Assembly (NCBI GenBank): GCA_038049695.1
Contig: CP142455.1
Coordinates: 21,055,501 to 21,119,500 of the forward strand
DNA: 64,000 nt
Source: Cinnamomum chago
Taxonomy: Eukaryota > Streptophyta > Magnoliopsida > Laurales > Lauraceae
Direction of reading: 5' to 3'
The notes below the pieces were generated by a model. It was not told where the DNA came from. It saw nothing but the letters and a program-made list of their open reading frames with translations, and made no database searches. This document shows positions 13,301 to 25,300 of the stretch, piece after piece. The position numbers and the translations under genes are program-made. Position 1 is the stretch's first letter. Each line of letters begins with the position of its first letter.

Positions 13301-16300
13301 AGGAGATACACAACAGTCTGTGCCACATCACACCAAAAACTTGGAGGAACTAAGGATGCAAGAAGGAGAGTACGAAAAGTTTCAAGAATATGCCTGTTCT
13401 TCCTCTCCGCAACACCATTTTGCTGTGGAGTATGCGGGCATGATTTTTGGTGAAGAATGTCTTTATCAGACAGGAAGCCAGAGAATTCATGGGACATGTA
13501 TTCTCCACCGGAGTCAGACCTAAGAACTTTTATTGCCTTCTTAAATTGTGTGTGAACCATATTGTAAACTTTTGGAAAAGAGAAAAGACTTCAGATTTGA
13601 AGCGCATGAAATAAATCCAAGTGAAACGAGAATGATCATCAATGAAGGTCACATAATACTTAAACTCTGTCCTACTTAAAGTGGGTGCAATTCCCCAAAC
13701 ATCAGTGTGAATAATATCAAAAGAGAATAACGCATGAGAATAATGAATAGGAAAAGGTAAGATATGACTCTTACTCAAACAACACGTTTAACACTTAGAT
13801 TGAAGTAAAGAGGACATCATTTTATTACCAATAGTAGGTTCTAAACAACCAATTTTAAACAAAGAAAATAAATAAGAATTGTTCACATGACCAAGACGAC
13901 TATGCCACATAGTCCATAATTTATCTAACTTAGGTGAAGAAGAAGAAAAGAGAGAATGATGTCCAATGTTAAGCAGAAATAGTCGACCATGTTTACTCCC
14001 CGTCCGCCCCTGTATGACACAACCAGTGGAACAAAAGTTAATATGGTACCCATCATCAATAAGTTGTCCGACAGAATGTAAATTGGCTGATAATTGGGGA
14101 ACAAAGTAGACATTGGGAAGGTGGAGAGACTGGCCAGAGACACCAGATAAAGTAATGGTACCAATTCCAGAAATGAGTAATTGGACTCCATTGGCAGTGG
14201 TGATTTTATCTTTGCCAAGGTAAGGGTGAGAGGCTGTAAAGCTACTTTCTACAGAAGTCATGTGATTCGATGCTCCTGAATCTAGAAACCATGTAGATGG
14301 TGTGATAGATGAAGACAGAGTAATTGAAGAAAAAGCAGGAAATGCTAGATGAGAATGAGGTTGATACCGACCATCATTAAAACCCATAGATGCGTATGCT
14401 GAGGTCACCGTGTTCTGAATCAGTTCTTGAATCTGGGCTGGAGTCATGGAGACAACCCCGGAAGAAGTGCTTTCCGCATCAGGGCGAGGTGCTTGAACTT
14501 GGAACGCAGCGGGAGCATTTTGTCTGGGTATGGTGGAAGGATTTTGCTTCTGCCGGGGCCCATTCTTTTGCTGTAAGCTGCGACAGTCATCAATAAGATG
14601 AGCAGAGCGTTTGCAATATCTGCAAACCAATTTCTTACGATAGTTCTTGGCTATGTGATCGAAGCCTTTGCACTCATAGCATTGAGCAGGCTTTTGAGTG
14701 GGGGCTGCCAGGAGAGCAGAATTAGCCGGGAGAGGAGTTAGGAAGGCCTTTGGTTCTTCAAGAATGACACGCTGAGAGTTTAGGCAAAGTTCTTCTCGAA
14801 GGACTTATTGGAAGCATGTATCCAGGTTCGCAGAGACTTCTCTATTCATGAGAGCAGACCGAACATACTCGAATTCGGGTCGGAGATTCATAAGGAACTG
14901 GCTGATGTGGGTTTCCTCTTATAATTTAAGAGCCTCAGAAAGAAACCCAACCGAAACAGTCTGAATAATCATAGCATCCCTCTCAGTCCATAAGGTGAGA
15001 AATCCATTGAAGTACGTTTGCACATATTTATCACCTTGACTGAATTTTGCAATTTCACTATCTAATTTAAATTTGCGAGCTTTATTTGTTTGATGATAAA
15101 CATTCTTGAGATGACCCCACATATCAGATGCGGCAGTATATGCTTGAAGAGCAATGGCAAGAGAATGGTCAATGGAGTTAAGAATCCAAGTGATGACCTT
15201 AGCATTTTCTTTAGACCAGGTGGGTAATGCTTTTGTGCCAATAGTATTTGGAGTAGGTTTAGTTATTGATCCATCAAGATAACCGAACAATCCTTGTCCT
15301 TCTACAAAATTCTTCAGATGAAAAGACCAGGCCATATAATTATTCCCATTGAATTTAACAGGAATAACATCATACTTGTCCATAGTAGAAAAGAAGTAGC
15401 AGCAGTACTAACAGCAAGAAAGAGCAACCAAGGACAGCAAACAATAACAGCAACAACAAATATGCACACAGCAGCAATGCCAGCAGCAAGTAGTACTAAA
15501 GAAATGAAATAAACAGCGAAGCAGAAGGCAGCGGACAAGATGAAGTCTGCTAAAAGCAGCAAGGAAATCTGCTGTAATTTGTTTTAATTGGATTTAATCG
15601 GCTAGAACCTTGCTACAAGTTTGCTACAACAACAGAGGAGGTGTCTGATGAGCAATCCAACAGCATACAGCACAAACAGTGCAAAGAAAGCACACAGGTG
15701 ACCTTGATTGTGGAGGCAGGAGCTGTGTGTGGGCCCCACAAAATGATCAAATTACAGATCAGGTTGCAATCTCTGGAAGGAGTCTGAAAGTACTTCCTCT
15801 AGTCCAAGGGTGATGAGGATTGGATACAGATCCACAAAACTGGACGGATGTGATGAAATCTATTTGATACAGGAATATCAAAATCGACATTGGAAGAAGG
15901 GGATGAAACCTACCTCAAATGGTGAGAAAAAAAATCCATAAAAATTCTTAGAATACTTCTTAAGGACTGGCGATCCCAACTGTGGAGGCTGCTTGGTGAT
16001 CCAAAGTTGATCAGAGGTGGGCCACAGTTGATCAGAGGCACGTCAGGTACTATTTAGGAGCAATTGTAGCAGTAAAGAAGAGAGGATGATGCACGCCAAT
16101 AAGAGGAGGATGTAGATGAGAGATTGATCACAACTTTGGCTTTGATACCATGTAATAATATGAAATAAGAGAAGGAAGAAAGGGACGAGTTTGGAGAGAA
16201 ACTTGATACCTCAATGTGAGGTCCGCTTGTATATTTATAATTACATGATACCCTAATCAAGGGCCCCAAACATTCTAATCAGTACAATCAGAATAATGAA

Positions 16301-19300
16301 TAATCAATCTCCTAATCTATATAAGGAAGTAAATAAGAGATAAATTAGCAACATATCAAAAGAAGATCCCATAGGTGGGATTTTATATTACAGCTATGTA
16401 CAAGCCCTTAATGGGCTGGGCCTAGTGGGACTGAGCCACATTATCTTCTACAACCCCCACTTTCCCCTTTGAATCTAGTCGGCATTCCCAAACCCAAACC
16501 CTAATCGTAACACCGAATCCTTATAACCAAAACCCAAATTTCCCTAATTCCACAAAAACCTCAAAATTTGAAAACTTAAAACCCCAAACCCCAAGCACTG
16601 AACCCATCCCCGAACCCTAAGACCCCAAAAAACCCCAAACCCCAATCACGGGGCCGAAACCCATTCCCCCTACAGAACCCTAATCCACCCCATACCGGAC
16701 ACCATACAAAGCTGAACACCACAATCCAACCTTGTAGCCAAAATCTCAGCAACTCCACAACCCCTTTTCTCAAAAAGCCAAAGCTGAAAGAAGGGGGGGG
16801 GGGGGGGGGGGGGGGGGCACACCAACAAGACGTACCTGGATCCAATTGTTGCTCCACTCTAGCAGCACGATCGCCTCTCGAATAACATCATTGTCGTCCT
16901 CTTCTCTGAGCTACACCTCCACATCTCACAGAAAGACCAACGAGCCCACCAATCATTGCTTTAGACTTCGTATCCATCGCCTCTCCTCTCCTGTCCATCT
17001 CGTTCTCGTCGATGTCCAACAGCTATAAAAAAGGGGGATTAAAAACCCCTTTTGTTTCTCTCCCTGCGCCGAGCCCGAGATAGGAAGGATGAGGCACGTG
17101 TTTCCCTCTTTGGCATGTGTTGACCTCATCTAGCGGGCTTCGGTTCGGGTCAATTCGACCCAACAATTTATACAAGAAAAGGTCTGCGTAGTCACTTCAT
17201 TCAGCATTTTCAGGCAACAAGCAATCCATCACTTGTCATTTAGTAAGGTACAATCTCATGTTACATCAAGAAGCTCTTGAAGCTACATTTTTTTTATGGA
17301 AATAGAGATCCATATGTCTTCTTGAATTGGATTAAAGTACTTGAGAAGTATTTCACACGGGGTCACTTAAGAGGTAATTCATGTAAAGATTATGCCCAAA
17401 GAAAACTTCAAGGAGATGCACAAGCATGGTGGAAAGAAGTAGAGTTGTTAATTGTATCAACATCCACCGACATGGAATGAGATGAAATTCCTACTAGAGG
17501 ACAAATACGTACATGTTAGAGATCCATTCTCCCCGCCGGTGAAAGTCAATTTGGAGCACATTGGGAAATCATCAAATTTTCAAAGAGGAGGTTTCAAACG
17601 AAGAGCTCATATTGTTGAATCACATTTTGCCGGAGACGGTAATTCCACACTTGTCATCCGTCAACTTCTTACAACCGATGAAAAGAAAGAAGAGTGGAAA
17701 CAAACTATGATATTCCGGATGCGAGTTAAGTGTGAAGACATGTTAGCTAATTTGGTTATTGACAATGATATTACAATAAACTTTGTTGCAGAAGTGGTTA
17801 TTGACAAACTTCATTGGCCAACTGAGAAGCTGGCCAAACCCTACAAAGTCATATGGTCTAATGGTTCTCTCATTCTTGTGACTCATAAATGTCTGGTATC
17901 TTTCACGCTTGGTGGTTATGAAGACGGAATTTGGTGTGATGTGATCCCTACGAATATAACTCATATTCTTTTGGTATGACCATGGCTTCTTGATCTTAAA
18001 GTGCAACATGACACAGAGAAAAACATATATTCCTTATTGTGGAAAGGACGACAAGTTTCCCTCGTTCCAATGCAACCGACAAAATCACCGTCTACACCAT
18101 TACCTTCAACTGAAGAACCAAAAGAGAAAAACATATATTCCTTATCGTGGAAAGGACGACAGGTTTCCCTCGTTCCAATGCAACTGACAAAATTACTGTC
18201 TACGCCATTACCTTCAACTGAAGAACCAAAGGAAGAGCAAAAAGGAGAAATAGAATTCGCTGGCATTGTCAAGCAACATCGGGAAAAGGAACATTTAATG
18301 GTCAAATTAGTTACAAGTTACAACAACATGTGGAACTCATAAGATGAATCATAGTTCAGAAAACATGGAAGCCAAAGAGATTGAGTTTCTTTCCATGGAC
18401 AATGGTGATCAACAGATGCATGCAACAAAGTAATTAGAGTCAAACATTTAAGACTTGGATATGGTTTGTAAGGAAAATGAACATCTGATGGATCTGATCA
18501 AAGTGCTACTTTCAAACAAGCTAATTCGATCATTGGAAAATAAGTCAATTATTGCAAAAAGGTTCGAAAGAAGATCCATTAGTTGAAGTCCCTCACATTG
18601 ACTTTGTCTTTGGAAATTAACACCGGACCTTTGGCAATTGCAATTTGATTTTGCAAATTCTACAGTCATGCTTCCAAGGAAAATCTAGCCGTCCAAAGAA
18701 ACAATACCTAGAATCTTCTTGGAGCAAGAGATCGAGTGAAGTTTTTAAGCCATATGAATCAGAAGTTTGTGCTATTGATTTTCGACCTTTGATGATATCT
18801 ACTAAACTCGAGGTCGAGTTCTCTCCAAGAGGGGGAGAATTGATGCATGCCAGATCCATGATTGGCTAGCCCACTGGGCTCAAGCCTATAAAAGAATATC
18901 TTCAAATCGTGCAAGAGTCTCTATTTTAGTAGTAGCTGAAGTTTAGGGATAAACTTGAAAATATTTAAAAAGTTCTATGGCAAAGAATGTTGTTTTCTTT
19001 AGATTTTTATTTTAAGTAGAATTGTTTCTAAATTAGGATTAGGACTCTAAACTTTATATAAAGGATTTTAATCTCTTTCATGCAACAAGTTGATTGATAA
19101 TAAAATTTCTCCCCTTAAGAATTTCTCTCAAGTAGTCGTCTTTGGTGTGATACCAAGACCAAGACATTTTGGATCCCATGGATCCCTATCTGTAAGCCTT
19201 TGGCTTGGAGAATAACCCATTGGTTATTCTCCCCCTCCCGTGCTATGTCAGCATACCAATAATATTCAAGGGAAAGTTTAATAGGATAACGATTAGACCA

Positions 19301-22300
19301 GCTATTCAAGAAGCAATACATGCACAAAATGAGTGGAGCAGAGATCTTGATGAGAGAATGATGATCAAGGGCTCTAGATGCTTGGATTGATGAAATCTAG
19401 GTCTTCTTGCTTGCAAGGGGAGAGGGAGAAGACTTATATAGTTTTAGGTCCTTGGCTCTACTTTTTATGCAATTGAGTCCAATCAAGGGGATCTAAATGC
19501 AAAGCTAGGTAGTTAAGAGTACAACTCCCATGTCCAAGGTGTTTAGGACCCACTAAAATCTGAAATATCAAATAACCTCTTATACTACACAAGACTATCA
19601 ACTAGGTCCATCTAAGCCCCAAACTAGGTTCCAACTCTCCAAAACCCCTCTAACCTCCCTTTTAACCCCCGCTAAACTAGCTAATTGCCCATCTAATGCC
19701 GAATAACCAGCAGAAAACAAGCAATTAGGATATCGGGCCTAACAAAAAGAACACTTTAAGATTTGTACAGTCCTACATTTCATCAAAACAGGTGGTGTGC
19801 AGGTTTCAGATACTGGTTTTTACATGAGTACCAAAAAACGGGATATTCTCGTCGTAATCACCCAATCCTTTTCCATATACTTAGGGCCCGTTTGGGTAAT
19901 TCACTGTAAAGTGAGTTCAAGTGAAGGGTCACTTCAAGAGACAAGTAAAGAAGAGGGGTCTTATGAAAAAGCATGAAATTTCAAAATCCACCACCTTTTG
20001 TCATTTGTGGCATGTGAAGATTTTTTTTTTTTGACTTTTTTGGATTTGGATAAATAGTAAAAAAATATCCTGATTCCACTAGAAGACAAAAAGGCCTTTT
20101 CTTTTTATCCAAATCCAAAAAAATAAAAATAAAAAATAAAAAATCCTTCACATGCCACAAATGACAAAAAGTAGAGGTGGATTTTGAAAATTTGTGCTTT
20201 TTCATAAGACCCCTCTTCTTTACATGTCTCTTAAAGTGAGCCTTCACTTGAATTTACTTTATGAGTGAATTACCCAAACGGGCCCTTCGGGATACAAGAA
20301 AGGTGGATACACCATTTCCCAAAATCCAGTCCATTGGTGCATTACATACTATATAAGATGTTACCTGCAACTTTTTGTCAATGCCATTACCTTTTTTTGT
20401 TTTATAAGATGAAGTTTTTCAAGCATGCTAAAATTTAACAAGATTGTTAACTTTATTTGTTTATTTATTTTTATATCGGAGGGTGTTGGAAGTAGGTGGG
20501 CCTCATGGATAGGTTTCAAAAACTTTTGACTCACTTGACGTAGGGATCAACTATCCATAAGGCTGCAAAATCCAATCCAGGATCCAAGTCCTCAATCTCA
20601 TCATCCATGATCAGTAGAACACTATCTTCAAGATAGAAAATAGCAGCCAACAAGCAACCATAAAATCCACAAACATACAAAGAAGTAGATTATACCTTGG
20701 GAGCTCGGTTGTTCTTTTATGGAGAAGTTGGCGACTTGTTGGATGAAGAACTCTTTCTTTCTAACAAATTAGAATCTCCAAGACCTAATTGTCTTCCATG
20801 CTATGTCCCGTATCAGATCTCTTTTCTCAAGGAGAAGGGTGGGATCTCCAAGAGAATACAACCAGAAGCTCTAAAGGAAACATGAAGAGAAACTAGAAGT
20901 GGGAGAGGAGAGAGGGGTGTGTGCAACTCTTGCACAAGGTTGGGCGTGAATTCCAAGGTGTGGAATTGCATGGGACGTTCACCTTTTTATTCTCCTCTAT
21001 TTATAGCACTAAAGTAACCTCCTCTTTACTTACTAATTAGAATTAGAAGTCCCACTTCCAAACCAATTAGTAACTTACTATTATCACAATTAGAAGTCTC
21101 ACTTCAAATAGGATTAGTAACTTTCTATTTCCTTTTTTTTTAGAGTTCAAGTAGAATTAGTAACTATCTAATAACTTGGGCTAGCATGGGGACCACTAGG
21201 GATTCCATAGAAAACTGGCTCCAACTGGGATACCCTGACCCCACATCTCATGTGCAATCCGGGCTCACTGTTAATTGCAAATAACTCTACACTATATAAA
21301 TGCAACTGAACTCCGATCTTAGGAATAAATTACATAAAGACCCTAAACTTCCCTATGACCACAAGTAGGCCCCTCCATCTATATCCATGGATCAATTGGA
21401 TCTGTCTACCAATTTAGATCCATATCTTATTATCCTTGAGACCCAATTAATTACAGTGATCATCGGTACCTATCCAATTAACTCTTAATTGAGATAGGTG
21501 TGCACTTATCAATGATAAATCCATTAATTGGCACAAGGGGATAATGAGGATAAATTCCAACTTGACCATTGAATGTTCCCACAGTCCTACTACCACGTAT
21601 CCAAGACACCGAGGTGTTGACCTACAATTAGTCTCACTCAATGGTGACTCAAAGCAAATGAATAGACAGAAACTTGATTTCATTAATGTCTCAGGATTAT
21701 GAGCCTATTGCTAGGGAATTATGAGAGCGGACCTTAAAGTAAAGATAGTTTTTCATAAAGTGCTTCTCATGGTCCTTCAATACTACTACCACGTATCCAA
21801 GACACCGAGGTGTTGACCTACAATTAGTCTCACTCAATGGTGACGCAAAGCAAATGAATAGACAGAAACTTGATTTCATTAATGTCTCAGGATTATGAGC
21901 CTATTGCTAGGGAATTATGAGAGCGGACCTTAAAGTGAAGATAGTTTTTTATAAAGTGCTTCTCATGGTCCTTCAATACATCCAATGTACCAGCATGATG
22001 ATCCAGAGTCTTACACTCTGATGATTGAGACAAATCACACTATCTTATAGTGATCATAATGCTGTAACCTTGTCAGATGAGATGTCCAATCTCATCACTG
22101 GTTGTGAAGCTATTTAAGTATAAGATTTACGACACATGTCTCCCGTATGTGGATCCCATTCATACACATGTTTTACATTTAATATACTTGTGGGCTCCGG
22201 TTCATCTCATGAACCATCATGTCATTCGTATTGGCTATGTGCAAGTAATAAAACACCATTCATCTCATGAAAGGAAAGCATGATTATATTGATAAATAAA

Positions 22301-25300
22301 GAAATGAATCAATTTATTACATCATCCATTGGATTGAGACCATATAATCTAAGAGTCCTAGCCCTTTGGGCCAGACTAATACCTACGGGCTTATTTAGTT
22401 TTAATCATACTATTAGTTTTATATGTTTGTAATAGCTATATCTTTCTACGTTATACCTTATATGGTATATATTATGATGGAGATATTTTGAAGTTTTTAT
22501 ACATTTAAAATTGAAAACTTAATATGATATGGAAAACCTCAGTTAAAACATTTTCTACAAGTTCCCACAATTGAATAGGCACGGGGAAATGTCCGTGTTT
22601 TTATTCAGATGATTCAACTGTGCGAGTTGGCTTCGTTTTTTTCTCCTAGTTTTACATTATTTGAATTACAAATTATAGAATATGATAACATTGATTAGGG
22701 TCAGTTTGAAATGACATCTTTACTGGCTCGAATCACCTCATTCAAATGATTCTGCAGGACCCGCTTGTGAAAGCTGTCCTTGGAATACAGGAAAACAAAT
22801 TTGAGGATTCATTTCTTGGTCGCCAAACATCACCAGGTTGGGATAAGTTTTCTGACCTTGTTTTTGGTGAGAGGTCCCGGCCAAAAGTTGGAACTTCATT
22901 TCGTCATGGTCTTCACAAGCGTTCACCTATCAATGATCATAAATTGTCTGAGGTAAATGCTTCAAGGGCTAGGTACTGCCTGGCAGTAAATTATAGTTTT
23001 TATTTTATCAGTAAAATTCTGATGTCAGTCTTGCTCAGCAAAAACGTTTTGAGTGTCATGCACATACCAGTGGTACTGGCATGCCAATTCTTACTGTCGA
23101 AGTTGTGGGCTGTATTTTTGATTAATTATAAGCCCAAAACAACTGCAACCACACTCTTGTAGTTTTAGCTATTTGATTTTGCTTGGTCGATTTGGACAGT
23201 GACCAATATTTGTCAACCGTCCATTTGATGTTGACTATTTGAATATTTCAGTGTGAATTTCATGCTATACTCTTATCTCAACTTTCAAATAGTCTCACAC
23301 AATTTGGATGGTGTGGATTTCTAGGCTCATATACCACATTTATAGTGGATGAGTCTACACAATGTGGAAGATCCTAAAAGAAAAAAAAAAAAAACCCATT
23401 AAAAAAATTAATAAATAATGGATGAGTCTTCACAATGGTTTTTGCTTTTCTAGATAAATTATAGTCTCCCACATAGTTACTTAATTTGGTTCATCAGGAT
23501 CTGAATCCCGTACAGTACAAAACGAATAAATTGCAGTTCGATTCGTCCAAATCCGCTTTTTGAAAATTGTATGGTTTGCTACAGTTCGAGACGTTTTCCA
23601 AGAAAAGAGAACGACTTTTGTATGCAATGGGAAGTGGGGGACTCTTTACCAAAAAAAAACTGGGAAGCCTGGGGGATTTCTAATGAAAGTCAGAAACCCC
23701 CCAAAAATAGAATTACTTTTTCAATAGAGAGAGGAGATATAATTATTAAAATAACATTAAATATAAAATTAAAAATAAAACTACAGAAAGTTCAATCAGA
23801 AGAGGAAACAAAGAACAATAGTTTTTAGAAATAGAGCAGGACTCAAATCATAAAATGCCTATTTAATCTCATGCTAGGCATATAATTGCATAAACTCAAT
23901 TGCTTGCTCAAAAAATCTGCGAAGTGGGTGAATCCAGATTCCAGATCATTAGTTCTAAGACTCGCTGCAACTGTAATCTCTTCTACAGTGCGGTGCTAGG
24001 CAAGATTTCAGGTTTGATGGGCCCTTTTATTTTTTTATTTTCCATCCATTAAGTTTAATGATGATAAAAGAAAAAAGAAAAGAACTTGGGGAGGGAGGGA
24101 GGGAGGGAGGGGAGGTGGAACTTGGAAGGTGGAGGATGGCAGAAGGGGATGGGGAAGGGGCAGAAGGGGATGGGGAAGGGGAAAGGACATCTCCAATGCA
24201 ACTTTCCCACTTCCCCATACATTAATTTAACAAATTTTTTCTGTTCCTTCCAATTTCTCCATAAATTAATTTAATATACTTTTTTTTGTCTTATATACTC
24301 TACCAGGCTCCCTCTTTTCAATTCATATTTACATAGCAATTAAATCAAACCTTAACACAAATCGTGAGAAATCCCTAGTTAAAACGCCTGTTTAAATCTG
24401 AACCGTACAAAATAATCATCTTACTGGTTTATAGCATCTATATGAAATATTCATTAATCCGAGTTTGATCTCCCATTAGTTTGACATTTAGATGAAAAAT
24501 GTGATGATAATCATGTTTTTTTATTAAGCAGTCAATCAACGGTTGAACAAACTCCGATTCATGTAAGATTTAAGGATACCCTACTTAAGTACATAGTATG
24601 GATTTTGAATGATTAGATTATAATAGATGGGCCTGGGATTGGAGTTACACTCCTTTTTACTCATGAATTCTCTAAGTTACAATCTTAGAGGATCCTTATT
24701 CATTCAATTAAAAGCTAATCCTTTCTCTTTCTTGTTGTACAAGTTCTGGCTACTATTACTCAACAAAGTGTCCTCTCTATACTATTTGAAAGCATGTCTA
24801 TCTTTTCAGGTTTATATATATATATATATATTTATTTGTTGTGTACGTTAGACTTATCTAATGTTAAATTTGAATATGTGCTTCTCTACTTGGGCCAATA
24901 AGGAATCCTAACCGATCAAAATAATTTACGCCCCTTTATATATGATTAATCAAATTTCACTTTAAAATAAATTAATAAATTATAAGATTAAGTCATTACA
25001 AGATACATGAATAAAATATTATAAAAGAACTCACTTATCTATACTAAATAAATCAACGGTTCATCGTAATTAGTTTATAGTTTTTGATATATGGGCCCCA
25101 CTTTGAGTAGCAAAAGTACTAGAACGAAAAAAAATATATGCATTGTTTTTAAACATTTATTTGATCACAATTTTTGTGAAATGTCATTAATTATATACTT
25201 ATTAAAGTATCTAATTTATAAAAAAATATTTATGTATATATTGAATGGACGTTCGAGTCATATCGACCTACATCGAATTATATATTCAAATTATTCTAGC

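Larger units (their letters stand above)
10911..16452 (-). mobile_element. Ty1/copia LTR retrotransposon (fossil), nested in the Ty3-type element
   Basis: A minus-strand element of 5542 bp with 302-bp LTRs (10911-11212 and 16151-16452), TG...CA ends and an imperfect 5-bp target duplication (gcccc/acccc). The primer site just inside the 5' LTR reads TGGTATCAAAGCC on the minus strand (initiator tRNA-Met type). A purine tract TTGAGGGAGAGTG precedes the 3' LTR. Parts in order on the minus strand: gag (about 15390-14560, with CCHC knuckle CRYCKRSAHLIDDC), protease (DSGASNHM), integrase (HTPQQNGVAERKNR), reverse transcriptase (QMNVKNAFLYGDL, SLYGLKQAPRAW, YVDD) and RNase H (ADADWAGCPDSR). All family parts are present, but the coding region is broken about five times. 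LTRs show 14 differences in 302 bp (about 4.6%), so roughly 2 My at common plant rates, or several-fold older if the host is a slow-evolving tree. Confidence 0.95.
10015..19250 (+). mobile_element. Ty3-type LTR retrotransposon (fossil), hosting a nested copia
   Basis: LTRs of about 400 and 410 bp (10015-10414, 18841-19250) start TGATGCATG and end TGTCA. A perfect 5-bp target duplication, gcata, flanks them at 10010-10014 and 19251-19255. A tRNA-Met-like primer site 'tggtaccagagcgg' begins at 10417, and a purine tract 'aagagggggagaat' precedes the right LTR. A long C-rich leader (10431-10910 and 16453-17170) is followed by gag-like sequence near 17277-17530 (QGDAQAWWKE) and a protease-type region near 17720-18190. 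Reverse transcriptase and integrase were not recognised. The element looks broken and non-autonomous with several breaks. LTRs differ by about 12%, so it is older than the copia element inside it. Confidence 0.85.

Noticed and set aside
11267-13523. Plus-strand open stretches in the copia element
   Set aside because: They are antisense to recognised copia pol parts.
10560-16640. Interstitial telomere repeats (AACCCTAA words)
   Set aside because: The words are irregular and interspersed; the stretches are parts of the C-rich leader of the Ty3-type element.
16576-16857. Proline-rich protein on the minus strand
   Set aside because: The frame exists because of the poly(G) tract and C-rich leader; no family resemblance.
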